Assembly: GCA_028274465.1 (NCBI GenBank)
Contig: CM051456.1
Location: 21,299,033 to 21,363,032 of the forward strand
DNA: 64,000 nucleotides
Reading direction: 5' to 3'
Source: Plantago ovata
Taxonomy: Eukaryota; Streptophyta; Magnoliopsida; Lamiales; Plantaginaceae
A model generated the notes under the pieces. That model searched no databases. It was given only the letters and a program-made list of their open reading frames with translations, and was not told where the DNA came from. A program made the translations under genes and the position numbers. This document shows positions 34,734 to 46,074 of the stretch, piece after piece (positions within the stretch are counted from its first letter, which is position 1; the number at the start of each line of letters is the position of its first letter).

Positions 34734-35378
34734 TATATCACAATGGAATAGTACAAATACTATACTAAGACATCAAGGACCTACTCTATCTCTTCATATT
34801 TCTCCAATGGTATGCTCTCCAGTACCTATGTGTATGGGGAGAAAGGGAGTTAAACCCTTTTGACCGGCTTGCCTTAGACAAACCGGAGCAAGACTTTACT
34901 TGAGTTATTGAATTGTTGTTAGAGAGTAGTATATTGAGTGGGGTGAATTAATGCTACATCTAAATCTAAGTGTGACCCAAAAGCTTCTATATATAGAAAC
35001 AGCCGGGCAGGGCCCTTTTTACGTCTTCTCCGGCTATATCTCTGCTTTTTTGTACTTCTTGTCTGCTGAGCGTAAAGAAGGCATCTGCATGGCGGGAACC
35101 TTCTTCTTCCGTAGGGTGTCATCTTCATCGCTACTCCTTCTGCGTAGGTCATATGGGATGTACCCAGCGGGAGCCTTCTTCCTGCGCGCCAGGCTATGAT
35201 TTATGCTCTGGTCTTAGCATGTCTTCTATCCGCACGCAGGGCCACATGGTGGTCCCTAGCGGATCTTCTACTTGAGCGTTAATCCGTATCTTCGGTCCTA
35301 AGATCGGCATGCCTTTCTGCGTACCTTTTAGTCTATGCACGAGGCGTAGGTATGCGGGGGATATTCCATGTCATATCA
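34734..35378 (-). mobile_element. Probable solo LTR
   Basis: A 0.65-kb segment lies between two copies of caaatgt (34727-34733 and 35379-35385). Its ends are short inverted repeats (tatatcacaatggaata / the inverse of atattccatgtcatatca). Read on the minus strand it starts tgatatgacatgg, has a tctatatatag TATA-like box near 34990-35000 and then a leader. The interior is GC-richer than its flanks and has no coding potential. This fits a solo LTR, but the exact TG/CA ends are blurred. Confidence 0.5.
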
Positions 35379-36235
35379 CAAATGTAAACAATTTAAAAGG
35401 GTAAATACTAATTCAATGAAATTTTTTTCCTAGTGTAAATTAGTGAAAGTTTAAAGGGCAGTCTATTGAGAAAGAAAAAAAACAAAGAAATTCTTACCGC
35501 CAATATTGTAATCTAGTCCTATAAACATGCGGAATGATGGGAATTTATGTAATTTTTATAAGTGGAGAATCTTTTGTTAATTTTGAATAACTCCAGGGGG
35601 TTTTATGTAATTGAACTTAGAATGCCACATGAGTTGCTATGGCTTTGATGGAACAACATATTTAAGCATCTCTGTAGTATAATTCACGCATGGTTTATTT
35701 TCAGATTGAAAGACCATTACAAAAGCAAACAACTTGGCGTAAATATGGACAAAGGTATCAAAATCAAGGAGAAATCTTTTAAACAAAACAATCTTGTCCT
35801 CCTCACTTTACCAACAATACCAATATGATCCTTTTTTTTTTCTTCCTGGTTAGTATCAAATATATAATTCCACAGAAACCCAGTTAAGTACTAAGCACTT
35901 TCTTAGCCTCATTTGTTACACTTGGAACTAAAATTGCAACATTACAGATTGAATCACACACACATGTTGTTTTCTTCATGCTCTTAACAATCCCATGCAA
36001 CAATCTCCCTATCTCGGGTACGGGTGCTAACCCACACCCGCACCCCATACCTCACTTATGTGATCGGGTGGAGCGGGTTTTAGCGGGTTACAAGTCTAAA
36101 TTATACACGACTACTCACTCTTCTTTCCTTTTCCTCACAAAACCAAACTAATCAGGTAACCACAATCTCTTAAAATGAGAAAAAACAAAAAACTAATGAT
36201 CTCAGAAATCTGACTAATCTGACATCATCATCATT
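35379..36235. other. Intergenic and 3' UTR of the NHL gene
   Basis: A short gcgggt/acccgc-rich palindromic patch (about 36010-36095) resembles the ends of hAT-type elements, but no full element is bounded. The rest is the probable NHL 3' UTR. Confidence 0.4.
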
Positions 36236-36874
36236 TCAGCACCGGAAACCCAGAACATTCCCGCGCGTGACCTCAATCGCCACTCCACATTTCACCTTAC
36301 TCTCAACCCTATGCATAAACACTTTCAGCACCCTAACCCTCCCCACCAGCTGCATCCTCGTCTCCAGCTCCATCGTCGCTCCACCATCCACCGCCACCTT
36401 CTGCGCCGCCGTCGGCGGCAACGGATACTGCTGCAGATCAAACTTCGCCGACATCTTCTGACTCGATCCACCGCCGATCCTCCCCGCAGGTATGAAAACA
36501 GTCCCTACCGGCTGATCGGAGTAGACTAGCTGGAGCGAGCTGTCGTAGTGTGAGAATTCGTCTCGGTTAGGGTTTCGGACGGTGACGAATTGGAAGAACT
36601 CGAAGTTGACGGTGCCGTTAGTGAGGGAGAATGTGGGGAACTGGACGGCATTAACTGCGATTAGAGGAGGCTTTGGTTTGAAGATGAAGAAGTAGACGGC
36701 GGCGGACGCGGCGGCGATGGCGAGGAGGAATATGGTGGCGACGCAGCAGGATGCTAGATTTGTTCTGCTTTTGGTTGATTTGTTGTGGTATGGATTTGTG
36801 TATGGGTTGATGTTGGATCGGAATTGAGGTTGTGGATTGTTGTGATTACTATGATTATTGTGATTGTTGTTCAT
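36236..36874 (-). CDS. NDR1/HIN1-like (LEA_2) membrane protein
   Basis: A single-exon gene for 212 residues. A hydrophilic N-terminus very rich in Asn/His (1-30) is followed by basic residues and one membrane segment (~40-65, two Cys at its start). The LEA_2 domain spans ~75-195 with the family's NPN motif at 101-103. NHL proteins are type II plasma-membrane proteins, often induced by pathogens or stress; the specific role here is unknown. The ATG at 36874 follows a purine-rich leader. The Asn/His-rich tail is longer than in many NHL proteins. The gene converges with nothing on its 3' side and lies about 1.3 kb from the end of the dynamin gene, in the same direction. Confidence 0.88.
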   Translation of the reverse strand: MNNNHNNHSNHNNPQPQFRSNINPYTNPYHNKSTKSRTNLASCCVATIFLLAIAAASAAVYFFIFKPKPPLIAVNAVQFPTFSLTNGTVNFEFFQFVTVRNPNRDEFSHYDSSLQLVYSDQPVGTVFIPAGRIGGGSSQKMSAKFDLQQYPLPPTAAQKVAVDGGATMELETRMQLVGRVRVLKVFMHRVESKVKCGVAIEVTRGNVLGFRC

Positions 36875-38161
36875 TTCTCCAGTAGCTAAGCTAGAACAGA
36901 GAGTGAAATTGCAAGGGAAGAAAGGCAGTGTGGGAAGGGAGTTGATGGAGGGGAAATAAAGGAAGCTTTAATTAGTGGGTGTTTGTTTGTTTCTTTGGAA
37001 TCAATTATTATCATTCTTCTTTGTTGCTTTCATTTGCTGCTACTTTTTTTTTTCCTTTTTCTTTTATATTTTTTGCAGTGTTATCAATGTAAAAGGGTTT
37101 ACATAGGTGCTTTGCTTTGCCACTAATGAAAGTAAACAAACAAATTTGCTATTTCATCTCCTTATCAAATGTGTCTGTTCATTCCATTAATAGACGAAGT
37201 CGGATTTTATTTTAAAAAAAGGATCAATTATAGGTTCGTGATGTAATTAAATAATTTATCAAATTTTTCTAGATCATTTGTTCTGATATTAAGAACTTTT
37301 ACACGAGCATAATCTCCCAATAATAATAAATTATAGGTTAGAAGAGTGGACTCCGGTGACGATTTTTTTTTTTTTGCCCAAATTTAAAAGTCCATCTTTC
37401 AAAGTAGATTTTTGTACTGAAATACAAATCGACTCCCAAAACAAGAGTTATATACCCTACCTGCCCTTGCTATTCATGTGTGTGTAGGCGTTTCTTCACA
37501 CCATTGTAGTATGTGATGCAATTTTTGCGTGGTTGTTGTCATATGTCTGAAGTCGAGGTAATACTTCTGTACATCAACGAGCAAGGCGAGCCAACAGGTA
37601 GTAGTGTTTGACCCGGTTCCTCAAGAACTGAAGAAGCAACATCTCAAGATCCAGAGCCTAGCATAGCACATTAATACATTACAGAATATATTGCTTTCCC
37701 GGAACAAACATTTCCGATCTGGGTGATGTGTAGTTCTTTCTTTGAAAATGAACCTGGCTCTCTATTAGTAGACTTATTGGAGTCCACTGGACTAGCTAGA
37801 AAGCATAAATCTTGCTCCTCAGTTTGTTTCCATTTGCCAATTTATCTCACATAGCTTTGTTCGTCTTAGTAGGTCAAACATTTGATATGCAGCATGCAAG
37901 TTTTCATTTGCATATTTAAGCATGAGTCAAGTTTTTATGAAGAAGAAATAAGGACCGAAACAATGAAGTATAAGCAACAACAGTGATAGTCTGTTTACAA
38001 AAGAATAGTGCCACGTTAGAAAAAAACATCGGGGAAAATTGAAGCTTACCACTAGGATCTATGTAGGTCACTATTAGTCCAACGAACGTAACAAGAAGAA
38101 TAGGTATATATATATGGGGATGGGGAGGGGAGGGGGGGAGGGGGAGGCAGAGGGATCAATT
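36875..38161. other. NHL promoter and dynamin 3' flank
   Basis: It holds the NHL upstream region (left) and the DRP1 3' UTR (right). The stretch at about 37550-37800 is less AT-rich and could be untranslated exon or gene relic; no frame is convincing. Confidence 0.45.
38116..38154 (+). other. G-run tract 7 bases past the dynamin stop codon
   Basis: At least five runs of four or more G within 39 bases on the + strand, preceded by a (TA)n run. In the DRP1 transcript this is a C-rich tract at the start of the 3' UTR. The G-rich strand could form a quadruplex. Confidence 0.85.
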
Positions 38162-41100
38162 CTATTTGGACCAAGCCACCGAATCGATCTCCGCTTGAGC
38201 AGCTCTATACAACTCCAGTCGCTTGGCAAGAGAGATTCGTCGCTGCATGACAGCTGGATCCTCATCCAACAGTTTACCCAACACTTTTGCCTGTTAAAAA
38301 GAATGTGGATTGTCATGTCTAGGTTATCCAGTACACCATTCAGCAGCTAGATTAGCTTGGTAAAGGAAGACTGAATGTATGAAATAGTAGTATTTGTACC
38401 TCCTTTTTTCCTAGTTCAGCGTAGAAATAGTCGAGCAAGCTTCGTTTGGCCTCACGGACTTGACAATAAACAATGGACTTGGGGATGGAGTTCCTCAGGC
38501 TTCCACAAACCATGTTGACATAAGACAGAACATTTGATCCTGGAATTGCAGTACAGGTCGTTAAGCAATTTTTATTTGCAAATGCATTAGGATCAAGATA
38601 TTGGAAACACAAGCACAGTTCTGAATCTTACCAATTCGTCGAAGATATGATTCGTTGTATCTATCAAATATTGAATGAGTTGGATTACCGCCCTTCTCAA
38701 TGTCTTGAGGAAGCTTCCGGAAAAAGTCTACAGTCAAGTAACTGTATTCCATTTCCACTAGCTGAATTGTGGCTTTCCTGCTTTCTTCTCTCATCCTGTC
38801 CAACGATTCAACAGCTGCACTCATAACCTCCACCCTGAGAGAGGGGTACTGCTTCAGCTCCTGTAGTCAAACAAGATTCAGTGAGTCTTTTAATGTCCTC
38901 CAGCACTTCGGGTACAGCCATTTTCCATCAAGAATTTCTTCTGCACTATTTTTAACTCATACTAGTAGCGTATATAAAGGGGGCAGGGTGAAGGAGGAAA
39001 CATTGAAACTGGGACACATAAACCAACTCGAAAATGGAAGAACACTTTAAGACCTAGATTTGTGAATGCACATATACAACAGCATTTATCAGTTCAGACT
39101 TACCACAGTCTCATTTATTGACTTGTGTACTAAATCTTTCAGAACTCCATGAACCTGAAAAATAAAAATAAATAAATAAGCTAAGCTTAGGAACTGCTTA
39201 AAAGAGTGTTAAGGGTAAGATTTAGAAAGAGATCTGTCAATTGCACTGAGGTAGGATTTTTTCAGAAACATCATACAAGTAAAATGGTTTTCTGAGATAG
39301 TTGGAACTTCGAAGTACACTTTAGAAAAATTTCAGAAAAACATCCTAGAACCGAAGCCCAAGACCCAAATGAAAATCATTTCTATTGCCCCCACAGGCAA
39401 AAACGGTGCTATAAATGCTTACTGCTTCAACTGATGCCTCAGCCGGACCCTTAATAGTGGTCAAGGCAGTTTCAATAAGACGGCGATAACCCTGTTCTGG
39501 TGCTATAAGATGGGGCTGATATCCATCAGCTTCAGTAATTAACTTCCGCACATTTTCCATTGCAAGATGCTTGTCGAACTGCAGCCTTTTCAACGCAGCA
39601 GGTAACTGGTTGTCAAAGATGTGGTAAATTTTATCACCACCGGGACGACTGCAAAATCACATCACCATAACAGGTTACAAAACCATGGGGACAGAGAGAG
39701 GGGGACGGGTATTGCAAGCTACAAATAATTCCGAGGTGTGATATATACCTGCCATCGAGATGCTCTTTAAAGATTCCATCAAAAATACGGCATATTTCCA
39801 TAATCATGTACAACTTTCCCTACATTGATCATCGAGTGTTCAATAATTTTAGAACTATTACGCATTTATGAGATTAGATAAGAAATGAGAATATTTAATA
39901 CGATGGAAATTGCAGAAGAGCATCAACTGAGGTTTGCAAAAGCAACTACTAAGATAAATCTTACCCCAGCATCAGTGGCAACAGGCTTTCCAAGACGACT
40001 CAGCTCAGATTCTAGCTCAATGATAGTTTTGTTTATAAGCGACTGAAGGCCTGGAATTCGAGATTTGATAACTGTTTCCAAATGCTAGAAGCAGAAGACA
40101 AAAAATTAGAATGCAACAATTCACCTATAATACACTAAAATATTTAGAAACCAACAGAGCAAATAACCACGCAGAGCAAGTGTGTTTAAAATAAATCTCT
40201 AACTGCTGAGAAAGATCTCCATCTACGGAATTAATACTCAGGGTTCACTCTGTGAAATACTTGCATGCTTCTCACTGAACCATGAATCGCAGTGTGTAAA
40301 TTGCTTTATCATGCTCAGTTCAGTGAAAGGAAGAGATGTAAAGTGTGAGAAATGTCAATATGGCAATCAGTCTCCAATCCATCACTTAGTTGAAAAGTTA
40401 CAAATTTTTGCATGGCTCAAAATTTAAAATTTGCTTACTTTTGATAGAACTTTTCCAAGATGCTCAGAACCCATTCTGCTGGCCAGATGTTTATACTCCG
40501 GAGTTTGAGCAAAATATTCCCGCTCTCTACGTCTAGCAGCAAGCATATCGACATTCTTGTTAATGTCTTGTTGCGAGCGGTTAACTACACCTATCCATGG
40601 GAACTGCAACTTATACGCTCTTCCTTCCAGAATCTACAATAAAATATAGAAGATCAAGTCAGGATTTGACATTTTAGAGTTCTCCAACAAGTTCAATAAA
40701 CTAATTATAACATGAAGACATACTGAAGCAGTACTTAACGAAGTAATACAGCAAATAACGAACCGAATCCAACAACTCAATGTCAACAGAATTTTAGTAA
40801 GAAAATATATCAAGAATCAAACTAGAAATAATGTGTTTCCCCAAGTATTTCTATGAAGTAGAAGCTGAAGCAGAAAGAGTCTGAAATTTAGTCTTACCTC
40901 TACAGCATCTGTACCCTTGTCCATAAGATCAATCTTCGTGAGGACCCCAAAAGTTCTCTCACCTGAAATAAGTTGCTATTAAGTAAGAACATAGGGAAAG
41001 AAGAACAATAGTGACAAAAATAAACTCCTGAACCGCTGCAGCGGCCATGATATCTTTACTATGAATCTTCTAAAGATTCTAACTATTAGCCACTTGTAAA

Positions 41101-42642
41101 TTCATTAGAAATAGATTCAAACGACTGGTGAGTACAGTAGAAACTTAACCTTTTGGATCTACTTCACGAGAAATCTTAATAGCATCTGATGTCGCCAGAT
41201 CTTGGTTGGCAGGAGAAACTGCTAAAATAATACAGTTGGGCTGCAATGGATCATTCAACAAAAAGTATGTCAAGTTTTACAGCACAAGGTCAGTCAACCA
41301 TGTTCTTGGTTGTTAAATAGTAATAAAATACCTTCTCAATGTATGATCGAACCATATTCTCAATATCCATAACAATGCTTTCAGATTGACCGTCTGTAAG
41401 GATCAAAAGGTCAACAATGTCAGATACATGAAATACATTTCATAAAGCGAATACCTTCACGAAAGTTAAATCTTATAAACTTATAGCATTAGACAATAAC
41501 TAACCTATAGCCACTTTTGTGAGTCCAGGAAGATCTATTAATGTCAAATTCACAACTGCAAAGATCACCAAGAATTAGTAAAAATCAATAGTGAACAAGT
41601 AGTTGCATCATGCTTGAAATTATATGTTACACAACCATGCATTTGACTTCAGGAAATGAGAAGTAATACTCACCATTAGGCGAGTAAATGCTAAGGTAAA
41701 TTGGAACGGTAGAAATTTGCTTGGAGCGTCCTGTCTCTCTGTCGGTCTCATCTGAGATCTCCCTCCTCACAGCAGCTGATAAAGGATCGAAGAAATGTGA
41801 GAATAATTTGAGAACATATTCAAGCACACCAAGCTCTACCGAGAGTTTAAATTACTTAACCAAAAGAAAATGATCATAGGGGTGCTTACCAAAATCAGTG
41901 AACCGTTTTCTAGGAAGATGACCAAACTCTGCATACTCTCTACCTTCCTCTAGCCTGTGAAGCTGAAGAACAAGAGGGCGGCGAGTAACAATGCCTGCAT
42001 TTCAATTTCCAAATATTTGTCAATCGACTCATTGCAGAGTTCAAGTCATCCAGGTGGAGTACATATGAATTAGTAAAAAATTACCAGATCCACGGGGCAA
42101 GAAATCCTTCCCTACTATACTCTCGAGGACCGATGACTTGCCAGAACTCTACAAATTAAAGAACACAAGGCTTCAGGCGAATTGAAATGCCGAATTTCGT
42201 TCAAAGGCAGTGAGAAACTATTCCAATGAATACATGTGATCTTCGACAAACTCTCTCAATAGCAGCAATCACAAACAATAATTCAAAACTAGCTAACTGA
42301 TATCAGCTAATTGAAATCTAAACGTAGATGCCTTATCATATCTCCCGGATGCAGTTCAATTCGTTTTAAAACCTAGCAGTTATATATGCAGTTCAATTCA
42401 TGTTAAAACCTAGCAGTTCTATTGAAAATTCATTATGTTTAAACAGCAGATCTAAAGTATACCATACAGAAATCCGTGAGCTGAAATCAACTAGATTTAG
42501 ATTTGCGGCATACCTGGCCACCGACGACGGCGATGGAAGGGAGAGCATCCCAGAGAGTAGGCAACGCGCTATCTTCGCCCTGATCGCCAAGAGCCGTACA
42601 AGCCCTCTGCAACCTGTTCACTAGCTGGATCAGATTCTCCAT
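38162..42642 (-). CDS. DRP1A: Dynamin-related GTPase, DRP1A/phragmoplastin clade
   Basis: Sixteen exons join in frame to 609 residues, the usual DRP1A length. Exons: 42642-42514, 42148-42085, 41994-41890, 41775-41674, 41555-41505, 41393-41332, 41240-41150, 40962-40898, 40633-40439, 40084-39965, 39819-39749, 39648-39423, 39154-39104, 38860-38632, 38539-38400 and 38290-38162. GTPase motifs are complete: GGQSSGKSS with Lys47, DLPG 141-144, TKID 210-213 and NRSQ from 241. The dynamin middle domain and a C-terminal GED follow; there is no PH or proline-rich domain, as expected for DRP1. The ends (MENLIQLVN.., ..SVAWSK) place it with DRP1A/B, not DRP1C/E. These GTPases work at the cell plate and in clathrin-mediated endocytosis, supporting cytokinesis and polar growth. 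It looks functional. Confidence 0.95.
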
Positions 42643-43424
42643 TTCGCAAGGATCTGACACAGTTCGATTTCGATTTCAAACAAAATTACACAAACTCTAG
42701 ATCGATTCAATCGAGATAAAGTGATGGAATAGGATCTGATTAAAGGAAGTTAACGCGTCGTCTATCGGTTGATGAATGACGGTTGAATTGCGTTAGCTGC
42801 CTGCCAGTAATGTGTCGTTTGTTTCCACTTTTTTCCTCTTTCGAATTTCAAATTTGCGTTTCAGAGATTTAAAGGCTTAAAGGCTAAGCTTTGAGTTGAG
42901 CTGTGAGTGTAGTCATCCAAATCCCGAACAGGACTCGCGTCAAAACAAACTCATTTTGGGCTGAAGAGGAAAGTTATCATCCAGTGATCTACACTTAAAT
43001 TTGGGCTTCGATAACTGGGGATTCTCGCCAAAACCGTATAGGCAGGCCCAAAGTAATTCCAAAGAGCATTCGAGTCAATTAGTTTGTGCCTCTGTGTGGA
43101 ATGAATGTTATACTACTAGTTCATTAACCTGTTGAAATTCTATGGGTATAGAGAAGTTGGCCATGCATTTATTACTATATAAATTTGGTTGGGCGTAACA
43201 ATAAATAAAGAAAAATATCACTCATATGTATAATGTTATAATATTGTACATCATACAATATTATAATTGCTTTGTATGTATGTGTGTATGTGTGTGTGGT
43301 TTCGTTCTAATTGCTTTGTATTTTTCAACTCTTGTCCCGTCTAATAACATTTGTTTCCCTTCTTTTGCAAATGCATAAACCAAAGAATCCCATATACATT
43401 CGTCCATCATACAACTGATACCCT
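42643..43424. other. Dynamin promoter region
   Basis: It holds the leader and promoter of the minus-strand dynamin gene, then AT-rich DNA with a short tgtatg/tgtgtg run near 43275-43300. No gene seen. Confidence 0.45.
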
Positions 43425-43739
43425 CCTATTGTGTCAGTGGCGGACTCTCTTGATCCTGACCAGGCTACCTCATGGTCGGGCATTGTAGACCCTTTAGGAC
43501 GCCGTCGCCGCATGCCTCAGGGTCGAACACTGGCAGCCCACCCCACCTACCTCGGTGTGGGGTCAGCACACGATGGGTTTGATAACCTACCTGGTGATGA
43601 ATGCCCCTACACAGAGATGACCCTGGATGCTGTGTGTAAAGGCCATCAAGTCTTGTCCCCATGGGAATAAATAAGTGCTTTCTTATAAGTAAGTAATTTC
43701 TTATTCGATTTTGTACTTTGTTTTCCCAACAGGTTTTAT
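43425..43739. other. GC-richer island of unknown nature
   Basis: About 250 bp (43425-43672) with a much higher GC content than its flanks and open frames on both strands, none matching a family I know. It lies just before the transposase relic and may belong to the same decayed element. Confidence 0.4.
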
Positions 43740-45115
43740 CCTTCCAAGGCGGCGGTATATTCTCCAAGCAAGGCAATCAAGAGGAAGATGGATCTTCGGG
43801 AGAGGGCGACGAGAAGTGGTCGAAGATATTGTGCGTGGGAGAGAAGTCCATGTACTTCTTGCGGGTTAGTGTTAACACTCTATTTTTGATTTGAGTGATC
43901 TTTTATTTGTGTTTTGCATATCTCTATGAGTTCTATGTTAGCCATTGTAATTGAGTGATACGTTAGTCACCGTTTACTTAGTTGATATTAAGACTATTTG
44001 TGGGTGGTATGTTAGCCACCGTTATGTGGGTGAATGCTATGTTAGCCACTGTATAAATTGAGTGATACGTTACTCACCGTTTTGCTAGTTGATATTAGGA
44101 CTATATGTGGGTGGTATGTTAGTCACCGCTATGTGGGTGATATGTTTGTCATCGTTTTCTTAGTTGATATTAGGACTATATGTGGGTGGTATGTTAGCCA
44201 CCGTTATATGGGTGATACGTTAGTCATTATTATGTGGGTGATATGACGTTAAGTAGATTAGTTAACTTAATTTGTATTTTTCTTGTTTAAAGTGTAATTA
44301 AGATATATATATTTACTGTTGGACTTAAATTGTAAATTGTAGAAGTACTTCTTCCTTTAAAACACTCTGCTACGCAATATCTGGTATGCATTTTAGCGTG
44401 AGGGATCAGAGTATTATAGGAAGAAGATCCACAATATTAAAAGGAACATGAAGAGGCCTGAGCGGATGGGGTAAGACCATTGGCCGCTGTGGCTGGAGTA
44501 CTAGAAGAAAAAGGAGGTAATCGAAGTTTTAGCCCATAAGAAGGAGAACAGGTTGACAAAGCCGACTAATGGGACCTGGATGGCACGACACCATCTTAGG
44601 TCGCAGTCTCAGGCGACCGATTCTACGTTCGGTCAGTTGATATTTATTTTTATTTAATTTATATGTTTATTCATTCTTTTCTTATGGTTATATACTTACT
44701 AATCCATTTTTTATGTTTTGAAAATCAAAGAGGCGAATGAGCTGACCTTGTACGAGCACTTCGAGAATGCCAAGTGCGACAAGAACAACGTATGGCTAGA
44801 CCTGAAGTTCGAGTGCATTGTGCATGGTACGTATTTTGACTCTAATTATTTACAATATTTCATTTTGAAAACTTTCATATCTAACGAATTTAATTGTTTA
44901 TGATTTCAGGCGGAGTAATTGCAGCGGGTTGCTGAGCAGGACTTGACCCTCGAAGAACAGAACGCCATCTTGTTGGAGGTCAACGATATGGGCGGTAAGG
45001 GCTGACTTTATGGCATTGGGAGTTTGGTGCCTACCCTTGATCCAAACTCTTCGGTTGATCAGGGCAAGGTCCAGGAGCGAGGTCAACGGGCTGAAGGAAG
45101 CAAAAACAATACACT
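43740..45115 (+). pseudogene. Decayed CACTA-associated plant transposase (Transposase_24-like)
   Basis: Several exon-like pieces lie in order on the + strand: 43740-43865 (Lys/Ser-rich), 44505-44631 (HKKENRLTKPTNGTW), 44731-44825 (NELTLYEHFENAKCDKNNVW) and 44910-45110 (LLEVNDMGG, then LYGIGSLVPTLDP). This order and the G-x-LYG-x-GS motif match the Ptta/En/Spm plant transposase family. In-frame stops occur before the second piece and twice in the last (44916 and about 45003), so it is dead. The intron-like stretch 43900-44260 consists of repeated gtgggtggtatgttagccaccg-type units. I found no CACTA terminus for it. Confidence 0.7.
43925..44250. repeat. Degenerate tandem repeats (ttagccaccgt / gtgggtga units)
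   Basis: Short units (atgttagccaccg, gtgggtgatatg, gttgatattaggactat) recur many times in changing order, with a larger period of roughly 80-100 bp seen about three times. They lie in an intron-like part of the transposase relic. CACTA elements often carry such subterminal repeats. Confidence 0.75.
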
Positions 45116-46074
45116 ATTTTTATGTCGTTCAAGAGAAGTACCTTCTTTATGGTTCGTGTCTTCGTGATACAGTGCAAAATTATAGTCAATCATTGTTTAT
45201 AGGATTACTTCATAAATCTTAAAGTAATATGCTTGACAAAGTAAGAAAAGTACTACCAACTATGTCTAAATAAAAATTTACATGCATTTAATACTATCGA
45301 TTTACATGCTTTTAGTGTGTGGCGCAAATGTAAATAAAATCATATATTCCTATTACATACAGTTAAAGTAATAATTAATACACTAAATGGTTTTAGGCAT
45401 GTGGAGTATATATTTCAGCATGCGAAGAAAATTCCTCTATTTTTGTGGGCCATAGAATTTAAGGAATACTTGTTGAACATTTTGGTATATTTTAATATAT
45501 TTTTACTAATGTTTAATAAAAAAAACTCTTGATAAATTATTACAAAAGTATAAATAGCCTTATTATGCTTACATAAAGTATATATATTTGATTTCTTAGT
45601 CAAACAAAAAGTGTAAATATCCTTCTTATTCTTACATAAAATATATATATATTTGATTTCTTAGTCAAATAAATAGCCTTCTTATTCTTACATAAAGTAT
45701 ATATATTTGATTTCTTAGTCAAAAAAAAGAAGATAATATATATACATATTTTGAGTGTTTTTCCTTGTAAGAGAAGTGGTGTATAAATAATATATAGTGT
45801 AAACAATACCACAACTCTTTTTTATTTTGAGAAACAAATAGCAGAATGGTGATTAAGGAATTAGATTTGCAGCTCTTCATGTTACTTGTATGCTCAAACA
45901 TTATAGTTCCTGGGTGAGGCCAACAGAGTAAATGATAGGAAACTTTATTGTTCAAGTTGTTCAAGTGTTTGCATGTGTTTTTTCTATTTGCACTTGTTAT
46001 CTTGAATACTTTGGAACTACTATGCACCGTTCCTAACTACTGTTTTTGTCTTCTATCTAATTACTAAATGCAGT
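45116..46074. other. Intergenic, upstream of the lyase gene
   Basis: AT-rich, containing the minisatellite at 45552-45723. The lyase promoter must lie here unless an upstream exon exists. Confidence 0.45.
45552..45723. repeat. Minisatellite, three ~55-bp units
   Basis: Three direct copies (about 45552-45604, 45614-45669 and 45671-45723), each containing cttacataaagtatat and ending ttgatttcttagtcaaa. They differ by small indels. Confidence 0.9.

Noticed and set aside
45552..45723. CRISPR-like array of regular repeats
   Set aside because: Adjacent ~55-bp units without unique spacers in a plant nuclear genome; this is a minisatellite.
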